Positions 8,133-14,924 of a stretch of DNA of 22,417 nt are shown here, piece by piece. Source of the stretch: Candidatus Pelearchaeum sp. (GTDB lineage: Archaea; Thermoproteota; Nitrososphaeria_A; Caldarchaeales; Caldarchaeaceae); contig WAQC01000064.1 in NCBI GenBank assembly GCA_015520425.1, positions 1 to 22,417 on the forward strand, in the 5' to 3' direction. The translations under genes and the position numbers were made by a program. The notes beneath the pieces are model-generated. The model made no database searches and was not told the DNA's origin. It worked only from the letters and a program-made list of their open reading frames with translations. How positions within the stretch are numbered: position 1 is the stretch's first letter; each line of letters opens with the position of its first letter.

Positions 8133-8143
8133 GGATTTATCTC
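8133..8143 (-). promoter_or_regulatory. TATA-like element for mre11-rad50
   Basis: Read on the minus strand this is GAGATAAATCC, centred about 30 nt before the mre11 ATG with no ribosome binding site between. It fits a leaderless or near-leaderless operon. Confidence 0.45.
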
Positions 8144-8198
8144 ACTCTCCCCAGCGTGTAGCTTGATATAGCGCTCAAACTACCTGGGAGATACGGTA

Positions 8199-9800
8199 TT
8201 GAGCAACAGGGACATTACTACCGCACTGGAGTTCCACGAATTAACCAAACACTCCTACGCCAGTGTGAGGACTAGCACGTATAGGCTTGATTTGCAGAAT
8301 AGACCATACCCGTTTAAGGTGTATCTTGAGGCACCCCGTATAGAGCTTCCCCGCGAGTTTCCCAAGCCCAGCCTCCCCACCTTAGAGGCGTTAGCAGGGA
8401 GGAATTCACAAGAGGGGCGTGGGGAGCTGGATATAGGGAGGCTCGCCGAGATACTATACTTCTCCGCTGGAATAACCCGCGTGCTTCAGCATCCCCTTGG
8501 TGAGTTCTATTTTAGAGCAGCACCAGCCACAGGAGCGCTCTACCCGATTGAGCTCTACATAGTTTCAGGCGACATCCCTGGTCTTAACGCGGGTGTTTAT
8601 CACTTTGACCCAGGCGAGTTTATTCTCAACAAACTACGCGAAGGAGATTACCGCGATTATTTGAGTAAAGCGGCTGGCGAGGAGCAGAGAGTAAGAGAAG
8701 CACCCGCAACTATTGCTATGACGTCAATAGCCTGGCGTAATGCCTGGAAGTATCAGGTTCGCTCTTACCGCCACTGGTTCTGGGATTCTGGAGTTATAGC
8801 CGCTAACCTGCTCGCAGTCTCCGTCTCTGAGGGAATAGAAGCGCATGTTATTATGGGGTTTGTGGATGAGATGGTGAATAAACTACTATGCGTTGACGGC
8901 TCGGTTGAGGAGGCCGCTATAGCGCTCATACCACTAGCCACCTCAACAATGGAGAAAGCTACCAAGAAGAGGAGACGCATATCTCAGGAGGAGCATAAGA
9001 CGATGCCGCTCTCGCGGTACATCATAAACTATCCAGCGATATGGCAGATGCATAAGGTATCATCACTAACCTCTGTTGAGGAGGTTCAGGAATGGAGGAG
9101 GCAGAAAATAGAGCAGAGCGGAGATGAAGCTTATGAGGGGGAGACTCATAAGCTTGAGGTCTGGGATGATGTTTCATCTCCTCCTCTTTGGGAGACTATA
9201 CTTAAGCGCGGCTCCACACGGAGGTTTGCTCAAAAGCCAATAAACGGGAAACAACTCGCCACAATACTTGGATACTCAACACGCGGTCTGGATGCTGATT
9301 TTCTAAGTAGTGGGGCAAGTCTCATAGATGTTTATCTCATAGTATCCTCGGTTGACGGTATTCCAGAGGGGGCTTACTACTATGATAGGAAAGCCAACTC
9401 GCTACTCTTACTCAAGCGCGGAGCGTTTAGACGCGTAGCTGGGTATCTCTGTCTTGAGCAGAAGCTGGGCGAGGACGCGAGTGTGGTCTTCTTCCTCATG
9501 ACGCGGCTCAATCAAGTCCTACGTAGATTGGGTAATCGCGGCTATAGGGCGTGCCAGTTTGAGGCTGGCGTGATGGCTGGCAGGATATACCTGGCAGCAT
9601 ATGCATTAGGGCTGGGAGCTACTGGGCTGACTTTCTACGATGATGAGGTTACAGAGTTCTTCTCACCCCACGCAAGAGAGAAGAGTAACATGATGACAGT
9701 TGCTGTTGGCTTTCCCGCGTATAAGGCTCGGAGGGGCGATATTCTATTGGGCGTTGTAAAGCATGACAGAAAGGTGGAGTCTCCAGAAGGAAGAGGCTAG
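8199..9800 (+). CDS. Two-domain SagB-type (nitroreductase-like) oxidoreductase
   Basis: This 533-aa protein has an N-terminal FHELTKHS motif typical of SagB proteins, followed by two nitroreductase-like FMN domains in tandem: about residues 60-250 (with FYFRAAPATGALYPIELYIV and GVYHFDP) and about 315-520 (with RGSTRRFAQKPI, GAYYYDR and ALGLGATGLTFYDDE). SagB enzymes oxidise azolines to azoles during peptide modification, but many stand-alone copies have unknown substrates. No YcaO (SagD) or precursor-peptide gene lies nearby, so a thiazole/oxazole role is not supported. The first domain lacks the R-x-S-x-R-x-F start seen in the second and may be structural. The TTG start at 8199 is supported by GGGAG at 8186-8190, eight bases upstream; no ATG is suitable. 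The gene interlocks by four bases with the aminotransferase. Confidence 0.85.
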   Translation: MSNRDITTALEFHELTKHSYASVRTSTYRLDLQNRPYPFKVYLEAPRIELPREFPKPSLPTLEALAGRNSQEGRGELDIGRLAEILYFSAGITRVLQHPLGEFYFRAAPATGALYPIELYIVSGDIPGLNAGVYHFDPGEFILNKLREGDYRDYLSKAAGEEQRVREAPATIAMTSIAWRNAWKYQVRSYRHWFWDSGVIAANLLAVSVSEGIEAHVIMGFVDEMVNKLLCVDGSVEEAAIALIPLATSTMEKATKKRRRISQEEHKTMPLSRYIINYPAIWQMHKVSSLTSVEEVQEWRRQKIEQSGDEAYEGETHKLEVWDDVSSPPLWETILKRGSTRRFAQKPINGKQLATILGYSTRGLDADFLSSGASLIDVYLIVSSVDGIPEGAYYYDRKANSLLLLKRGAFRRVAGYLCLEQKLGEDASVVFFLMTRLNQVLRRLGNRGYRACQFEAGVMAGRIYLAAYALGLGATGLTFYDDEVTEFFSPHAREKSNMMTVAVGFPAYKARRGDILLGVVKHDRKVESPEGRG

Positions 9801-10990
9801 AATTGGGCCAGCTCCTCGGCTAGGACATTAACCCCGTCAGCGACAGGATAGCCTAGGGCGCGCAGCGAGTTTGCCATAGCCGCTATAGTGGGCAGTAGAT
9901 AGCGCGCACTTGCCGTAACTCCCATGTGGCCTATTCTTATCACCCGCTTCTCAGGGTCGTTTATCCCGCCAGTTATCATTATGCGGTAGCGTTCAAGCAT
10001 GAGCTTCACTAGTTCCTCAGCCTTCCCAGCAGCCTCGCGCGGCAGCTTGAGTGCTGTTACGGTTGGTGATGCGCATTCTTCCCTAGGCAGTATCTCCAAC
10101 TCCATACTCCTCACCGCTTTTCTAAATGCACGCGCAACCCTTTGATGCCGTGCATAGCGTTTTTCCAAGCCCTCTTCTACGGCGGCCCGTGAGGCTTCGC
10201 GCAAAGCTAGAACCGAGTAGGTGTTTATCGTCGTTGGGTATGGGTGGCCATGGTCGCCCCACATGGAGATATAGTGGCGCCAGACCTCAAGGTTGGTGAA
10301 CCAGCTGCGCGGCTTCTCACGTCTTCTCTCAAAGGCTTCCAGAACCTCGCCGCTTATAGCTACTGGGGCCGCGCTCGGTATAGCAGCTAGACACTTATTC
10401 GGATAGCCTACACAGAAGTCTATACCCCATCCATCCACATCTATATTCACGCCACCATAGGACGAGATGGCATCAACTAGCGTTAATACTCCATGCCTTC
10501 GCGCTATGCGCACATACTCCTCTATTGGGCTTAGAGTTGCCGTTGAGGTTTCGTTATGAACTAATAGGACGGCCTTAACTTCTTTATGGTTTTCCAGAGC
10601 TGTTTTGAACGCATCAGGACTAACTACAGAGCCGACATCTGACTTGATTGTGATAACGTTGGCTCCGCAGTATCTAGCCACCTCGCCGAACCTATCGCCG
10701 AAGAACCCGCTGCTCACACAGAGGACGTTATCGCCAGGCTCAACCACACTCGCTATGCCCAGCTCCAGCGCAAGCGTCCCAGGGCCTGGAACTATTATTA
10801 CATCGCTCTTCTCCGTGTTGAATATCTTTCTAGAAAGCTCTATGGTCTCGTTGTAGATGGATTTCCACTCCCCGCCATAATGAGCGTGAGGAGGGGAGCA
10901 GAGTACGCGCTGCACATCTGGATGGAGCTCTGTGGGCCCTGGTATCATTAGTATTCGTCTATCCGTGAAGTAGCGCCATTCCTCGGCCAA
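9797..10990 (-). CDS. Class V aminotransferase (serine-pyruvate / alanine-glyoxylate type)
   Basis: This 397-aa PLP enzyme transfers an amino group, most likely between serine or alanine and glyoxylate or pyruvate. The sequence opens with ILMIPGPTELHP, the usual N-terminus of this group. It has PGPGTLALE (about 68-76, phosphate binding), HNETSTA (about 145-151), LVDAISSYGG (about 170-179, the Asp contacting the PLP pyridine), and the Schiff-base lysine in GYPNKCL at residue 199. The family often has S-x-K or S-Q-K there, so Pro-Asn before the Lys is slightly unusual. The C-terminal domain contains IRIGHMG. The start is TTG 10990 with GGGAGG 12 nt upstream. The substrate cannot be fixed; phosphoserine or isopurine-type relatives are less likely. 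Confidence 0.88.
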   Translation of the reverse strand: MAEEWRYFTDRRILMIPGPTELHPDVQRVLCSPPHAHYGGEWKSIYNETIELSRKIFNTEKSDVIIVPGPGTLALELGIASVVEPGDNVLCVSSGFFGDRFGEVARYCGANVITIKSDVGSVVSPDAFKTALENHKEVKAVLLVHNETSTATLSPIEEYVRIARRHGVLTLVDAISSYGGVNIDVDGWGIDFCVGYPNKCLAAIPSAAPVAISGEVLEAFERRREKPRSWFTNLEVWRHYISMWGDHGHPYPTTINTYSVLALREASRAAVEEGLEKRYARHQRVARAFRKAVRSMELEILPREECASPTVTALKLPREAAGKAEELVKLMLERYRIMITGGINDPEKRVIRIGHMGVTASARYLLPTIAAMANSLRALGYPVADGVNVLAEELAQF

Positions 10991-11189
10991 TCTAATACCC
11001 CGCCTCCCTGCTTCGTTAGCATCCCTAAATAACCGTTAATCGCAGATTATACAACGCTCCGCAGATTATCTCCTTTAAGCAACTCCGCTAACTATCGTTA
11101 AACATATTTAGTGAATTATGCATAGTTGTCATGAGATATAGTAAAACCCCCATGTGGCGTAATAGCAAATTAACCTAGGCGGCGCTATG
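10991..11189 (-). promoter_or_regulatory. Upstream region of the aminotransferase: TATA element and a 10-bp direct repeat
   Basis: This 199-nt gap has no gene. On the minus strand GTTATTTAGGG (11023-11033) is a TATA-like element about 38 nt before the TTG start. Behind it the 10-mer CGCAGATTAT occurs twice, at 11041-11050 and 11060-11069 (+ strand), 19 bases apart start to start. This could be a regulator site on two successive helix turns. The rest is A/T-rich and I see nothing more in it. Confidence 0.4.
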
Positions 11190-11594
11190 TTAGGGAGCTG
11201 GCGCGCTGTCTATCGCATCGTTGGCCAGCTTATCCGCTCCCCGATTATTCTCTCTTCCCACGTGGATTATCTCAAAGCTATCAAATTCAGAGGCCATCCT
11301 GGAGGCCTTCTCAAACAGTTCTCTTATGCGCTCGTTCTTCACACGATACTCGCCGCGCATCTGCTTAACCAGCAACTCGCTATCGGAATGAACTACAACG
11401 TCTCTAACGCCCATCTCATAAACCGCCTCCAGCGCCATGATTAGCGCGTGATACTCGGCTTCATTATTCGTCTTCACGCCCAGATACTTGCTTATCCTAT
11501 GCTCATGGTCGTTGAGATATATTATAACGCCAGCTCCCGCTGGACCTGGATTACCACGCGCAGCACCGTCTATGTAGATGTATGCCTTCTTCAA
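11190..11594 (-). CDS. rnhA: Ribonuclease HI
   Basis: This 134-aa type 1 RNase H cleaves the RNA strand of RNA-DNA hybrids such as R-loops, Okazaki primers and misincorporated ribonucleotides. Catalytic residues are visible: D9 in YIDGAARGNPG, E47 in TNNEAEYHAL, D71 in VVHSDSELL and D121 in RGADKLAND. The length and the lack of the basic-loop helix match the short archaeal and Sulfolobus-like form. The start is TTG 11594, just eight bases after the L10e stop, so the two are co-transcribed and probably coupled. No ATG could restore the motif-bearing N-terminus. Confidence 0.94.
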   Translation of the reverse strand: MKKAYIYIDGAARGNPGPAGAGVIIYLNDHEHRISKYLGVKTNNEAEYHALIMALEAVYEMGVRDVVVHSDSELLVKQMRGEYRVKNERIRELFEKASRMASEFDSFEIIHVGRENNRGADKLANDAIDSAPAP

Positions 11595-11602
11595 GCTCTA
11601 CA

Positions 11603-12109
11603 CTATTGAGCCTTGGCGAGAACCTGCCGCTCAACTATGTAATACTTCTTCGGGAGCTTCTTTGCGGCAAGCTCAAGAGCCTCCCTAGCGCGCTGAACGC
11701 CGTCAGCATATACCAGAACTCTGAAGACAGGCTGCCCTGGCTCAACGCGCGCTGCTCTTCCAACTGGCTTGCCGAAGGCGCGGCGCATACCTTCCTGAAG
11801 CCTATCAGCATGAGCGCCGAATATCATCTTATTCTCGCGCAAAACATGGTGCGGATGCGCCTTAAGCTCTGCGAAGAAGTTCCCACCCAGCTTATCCGTC
11901 AGGAACTTGTTAAGAGTAATCCTGGCAGATTCTAGGGCAACGTCCCTAATCTGGAGGCTTGTCTCTGGTATTAGGAGGAGCTCATGCGTATAATCCTCGC
12001 GGTACGTCCCCGCGGAGAACTTCGTTATCCTCATGGGCGGCGGGCCGTGGATATACTCGTGCCTGGTGTAGGGCATTCCCTCTATTGCGCGGTAGTTCTT
12101 GGCCTTCAA
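11603..12109 (-). CDS. rpl10e: Large-subunit ribosomal protein uL16 (L10e)
   Basis: This 168-aa protein of the large ribosomal subunit lies near the tRNA acceptor path. Signature segments are AKNYRAIEGMPYTRHEYIHG at the start, the RITKFSAG stretch, AHPHHVLRENKM (about 84-95) and the AFGKPVGRAARV loop (about 111-122). It has the normal length for archaeal L10e. The start is TTG 12109, preceded by GGTGA with suitable spacing. An A/T element (12151-12160 in reverse) gives it its own promoter despite only 58 nt separating it from DUF655. RNase HI follows in the same transcript. Confidence 0.95.
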   Translation of the reverse strand: MKAKNYRAIEGMPYTRHEYIHGPPPMRITKFSAGTYREDYTHELLLIPETSLQIRDVALESARITLNKFLTDKLGGNFFAELKAHPHHVLRENKMIFGAHADRLQEGMRRAFGKPVGRAARVEPGQPVFRVLVYADGVQRAREALELAAKKLPKKYYIVERQVLAKAQ

Positions 12110-12150
12110 CGCTTTTCACCTCACCAGCCTAACCTACCCTATGGCATCCA

Positions 12151-12160
12151 CTAATTAAGG
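12151..12160 (-). promoter_or_regulatory. TATA element for the L10e-RNase HI unit
   Basis: On the minus strand this reads CCTTAATTAG, about 45 nt before the TTG start at 12109. The predicted leader of about 20 nt would keep the GGTGA ribosome binding site. Confidence 0.5.
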
Positions 12161-12167
12161 ATGTAGC

Positions 12168-12773
12168 TTACGAGACCTCTCCCCCAGCAGGCGCTGGTTC
12201 GCGGACGAATATTCGGTATTTCTCCTCCTTATTCATCAGCTCGTCTAGTATCCTCTTGCTTATGGCGCCTGGGGGGTCTAGGAGCCCTACCCTGTTCTTA
12301 ACGTCCTCGTAGCTCTCAAAGGGCTTCGCATCACGTTCTTCCAGCAGTTTTTGGAGCATCTTCTTCCCAACCCCTGGTATTAGCTCTAGCGCGTGTAGCC
12401 TAGGCGTTAGTGGGTTGCTCTTGTTGAAGAAATCCACGAAGCGCTGCTCATTCTCGTTTACGACCCGCTGTATCGTTGCCTCTAGGTTGAGCCGCGCCGT
12501 CTCGGTGAGGTCCTCTATACCTATGCGCCTGACTATTCGTATAAGCTCGCGGGGGGCGTCTCTCCCTATGTATATGCGCATCCCTATCGTGGGCTTGTAT
12601 CTCTCGGAGACCGCCGCCTCAAGGAGCGTGAAGTACTCCTCGCCCAGTAGCTGGACGATAAACTCGCTCCTGCCTACGGCGTGGTGGGTTGCTACGTGCC
12701 TTCTCTGGGCTGCGGGGAATATGTCAAGGACGTAAGCATAATCCTCGTATCGCTTCGGCTTTGTCTTCTGCAT
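12168..12773 (-). CDS. DUF655 family RNA/DNA-binding protein
   Basis: This 201-aa protein belongs to the archaeal DUF655 family. It has YAYVLDIFP at the N-terminus, an OB-like beta region containing an H-H-A-V-G-R-S-E motif (about 30-37), and a helix-hairpin-helix motif LIPGVGKKMLQKLLEER at about 129-146. The family is encoded beside rpo4 and eL21 across archaea and is presumed to bind nucleic acid in a translation or transcription role; its exact function is not established. The ATG start at 12773 follows rpo4 by 41 nt, with GTGA upstream. In many archaea ksgA follows this gene. Here L10e does. Confidence 0.92.
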   Translation of the reverse strand: MQKTKPKRYEDYAYVLDIFPAAQRRHVATHHAVGRSEFIVQLLGEEYFTLLEAAVSERYKPTIGMRIYIGRDAPRELIRIVRRIGIEDLTETARLNLEATIQRVVNENEQRFVDFFNKSNPLTPRLHALELIPGVGKKMLQKLLEERDAKPFESYEDVKNRVGLLDPPGAISKRILDELMNKEEKYRIFVREPAPAGGEVS

Positions 12774-12814
12774 GGGGTTTCACGTCGCAGCCCATAATAA
12801 GCCAAGCAGGCCTT

Positions 12815-13195
12815 TTACTCCTTAAGCTCGCCGTCAAGCGCCTGCTTGACCAAGCTCACGATACCCTGCATCTTCTCCTCCGAGAATAGGAGGAACGAAA
12901 CCAGGCGTTTATATCCGCTTAGAATTGCACGAAGCTCCTCCACACTTGTCGGGCACGAGTCAGCGACCTGCACCGCCTCCTCGCGCGTGAGGCCGTAGCT
13001 TGAGGGGTCCATTAGCTTCTTGATGAGGAGCTCCGCCTGGTCTGCGCGTAGCCTTGAGTATTTCCTGACGTAGCTTAGGGTGCGCATCTGTAGGGGGCTT
13101 AGGGCCGTCTCATGCTCGGCCAGCATACGCTCAACCACCGCCATGGGAACCTCAGTCTTGGAAAGGATTCTCCGCACCACTACACGCTCACCCAT
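12815..13195 (-). CDS. rpo4: DNA-directed RNA polymerase subunit Rpo4 (RpoF)
   Basis: This 126-aa Rpb4-like protein forms the stalk of archaeal RNA polymerase with Rpo7, helping open-complex formation and termination. The pattern fits: an N-terminal VVRRILSKTEVPMAVVERML tip, the T-L-S-Y-V-R-K-Y-S-R helix, then an HRDC-like helical domain ending LLFSEEKMQGIVSLV. The ATG at 13195 lies inside the eL21 gene, overlapping it by 16 bases, so the two are translated together. Neighbours eL21 and DUF655 are the standard archaeal arrangement. Confidence 0.94.
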   Translation of the reverse strand: MGERVVVRRILSKTEVPMAVVERMLAEHETALSPLQMRTLSYVRKYSRLRADQAELLIKKLMDPSSYGLTREEAVQVADSCPTSVEELRAILSGYKRLVSFLLFSEEKMQGIVSLVKQALDGELKE

Positions 13196-13476
13196 GGCTT
13201 GAGATGGTCGGGGAGAACAGAAATCTCCTTGGGCTTATCCCCCTGCATCACCCTAACCACATAACCATGCCCTCTCTTCTCCACAACCGTGCCTATCTTA
13301 CCATGATAACGGCGGTGGGGCATTCCCTTCTGGACACTCGGCTCAATAACCACCAGAACCTTATCTCCTGGTTTATACTCGGTTAGGTAGATGTCAGGCC
13401 GTGGCCCGCTCCGCGCGCCGCGCGGCCTGGTAGTTAGACTCCTAGTCTTTCTCCTAAATCCCCTAGACCTGGCCAA
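13180..13476 (-). CDS. rpl21e: Large-subunit ribosomal protein eL21
   Basis: This 98-aa basic protein has the RGFRRKTRSLTTR N-terminus, GDKVLVVIEPSVQKGMPHRR (about 37-56) and the KIGTVVEKRGHGYVVRV SH3-like core (about 60-76) of archaeal eL21. It is found only in archaea and eukaryotes. The start is TTG 13476 with GGTGA about six bases upstream. It is first in the unit eL21-rpo4-DUF655 and overlaps rpo4. Confidence 0.95.
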   Translation of the reverse strand: MARSRGFRRKTRSLTTRPRGARSGPRPDIYLTEYKPGDKVLVVIEPSVQKGMPHRRYHGKIGTVVEKRGHGYVVRVMQGDKPKEISVLPDHLKPWVSV

Positions 13477-13517
13477 CCGCCTTCACCAATCTCTGGTAAT
13501 CTTACTGCTTCTAGCCC

Positions 13518-13527
13518 CTATATAAAG
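13518..13527 (-). promoter_or_regulatory. TATA box of the eL21-rpo4-DUF655 operon
   Basis: On the minus strand this reads CTTTATATAG with a purine/pyrimidine BRE-like CCTC just upstream, one of the best TATA matches in the window. Transcription would begin near 13497, leaving a leader of about 20 nt that holds the GGTGA site. Confidence 0.65.
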
Positions 13528-13559
13528 GAGGATTACGCATGGCCCTGGCTTATAGCTCT

Positions 13560-14900
13560 TTAGGCTTCTACGGCCACGACGGAGAGGCTGATTTTCTGCG
13601 GCTTCGCTCCCAGGGCTTCGGCTATGTTTGGCTTTGTCCTTCCTCCGTCGCCGTCTATCAGCTCCTTTATATACATCCCGCCCTGCGCCCTAATCGTAAA
13701 GACCACCTCGCGGGCGCTCTTCTGCTCTGCGCGGAGCTCGTATAGCGTTTTGTGCCGTAGCTTGTCTGCACGCCGCGCAAGTACGCGTGTTGGTGTTCTC
13801 TGCTCTATCACGATGTTCCTAAAACGCTCCTCAACCTCGCGGAGCTTCCTATCATCTATATCGCTGTCAAACTCAACCTCGGCTACGTATGTCTTTGAAG
13901 CGTGTGGGGACATGGCTTTAAGCTCTCTCACCTCCTTACGCGATGCTCTCTTAAGGCCGCGCACCTCAACAGCGCCAGCCGCGTGCTCGTTAATCAGGCG
14001 CTCAAGCTCGCTGAAGTCCAGAAACCTTCTGCGCGGGCTTTTCAGCTCAAGTATGAACGGCCTCCCAGTCCCCTCTACAAGCGCATCAACATCCTCGCGC
14101 CCCGCCGCGTGGAATTTATAATCCAGAGCCTCGGCGTAGCTTGTTGCTGGTATTCCTATAAGCTCGCTCACACTCGTCTCATATTCCTTGCCCGTGTAGT
14201 TGCATGACGGGCAGCCGCGTCCCCAGCATCTACGGCAGTGCCAAACAGCTTGGGGAAGGTCGCGCCTATGCTTAAGATAAGAGCCGCGTATGAATAGTGG
14301 GTTAGACTTAATCTCAAACCTGTCGTTGAAGAAGTCTATTATCACGGTGATGTCTGGCATGTCGTAGCTGACCTTAGCGTTGGTGGAGGATTGGATTATC
14401 TTACCCACCTCGCGGGTTATGTCATTCTTTATGTCCTCGCCGCTTGTTATGCCGAACTCTGAGCGTATGCGGTCTTCGCGTTCCCTTACGTCTGGCGGTA
14501 TGGACGCGCCCAGCAGGAATGAGCCAAACTCGTACTCGCGTAGCTCTTCTAGTATTCTCTCCGCAAGCTTGTTGAATCTCTCCTCGCTTAGTAGGCCTCC
14601 GCAGATATGGCAGGGCGTGGTCTCCACCTTTATTCCCTTCCGCCTAGCTAGGATGAGCTTGGCTTGATGTAGGCCGCCGTTCTCGGCCAGGATTCTCAGC
14701 TCATCAAAGCCACGCTCATCGCCCAGCGAGGCCGAGGCGTCGGCCTCCATCGCGAGAACCGTCTTTAGAGCCGCGCCGCGTTGCTTATTGCTCATTCCCT
14801 GAGCCAAGCGCGCGAACTGCCTCCCCAGACAATAGTCGCAGAGCGGATACCTGGCAAGTAGCTTGAGCGCCTTCTCCAATAGGCGCGCCTGCTCAAACAC
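13560..14900 (-). CDS. pus10: tRNA pseudouridine synthase Pus10
   Basis: This 446-aa archaeal enzyme makes pseudouridine at positions 54 and 55 of the tRNA T loop, replacing bacterial TruB for that site. The N-terminal zinc-binding part has C21-x2-C24 and C97-x2-C100. A THUMP-like region follows. A second cysteine-rich stretch, C-R-R-C-x4-C-P-S-C, lies near 221-232. The catalytic aspartate is in G-R-E-D-V-D at about residue 270, followed by E-G-T-G-R-P-F. The C-terminus has GGMYIKELIDGDGGRTKP. The start is GTG 14900 with GGTGG upstream, 24 nt after the SRP54 stop, so the two form an operon. Confidence 0.95.
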   Translation of the reverse strand: MFEQARLLEKALKLLARYPLCDYCLGRQFARLAQGMSNKQRGAALKTVLAMEADASASLGDERGFDELRILAENGGLHQAKLILARRKGIKVETTPCHICGGLLSEERFNKLAERILEELREYEFGSFLLGASIPPDVREREDRIRSEFGITSGEDIKNDITREVGKIIQSSTNAKVSYDMPDITVIIDFFNDRFEIKSNPLFIRGSYLKHRRDLPQAVWHCRRCWGRGCPSCNYTGKEYETSVSELIGIPATSYAEALDYKFHAAGREDVDALVEGTGRPFILELKSPRRRFLDFSELERLINEHAAGAVEVRGLKRASRKEVRELKAMSPHASKTYVAEVEFDSDIDDRKLREVEERFRNIVIEQRTPTRVLARRADKLRHKTLYELRAEQKSAREVVFTIRAQGGMYIKELIDGDGGRTKPNIAEALGAKPQKISLSVVAVEA

Positions 14901-14924
14901 CAGAGACCACCAACTATTGTCGTG

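Noticed and set aside
8199..9800. A thiazole/oxazole-modified peptide cluster around the SagB-like gene.
   Set aside because: No YcaO, E1-like, precursor peptide or export gene lies within the neighbouring several kilobases.
13539..13745. A 68-codon plus-strand frame with GGAGG seven bases before its ATG, behind a TATA-like block.
   Set aside because: It runs antisense to the 3' end of pus10. The TATA block is too close to leave the GGAGG in the transcript and is fully explained as the eL21 promoter on the other strand.
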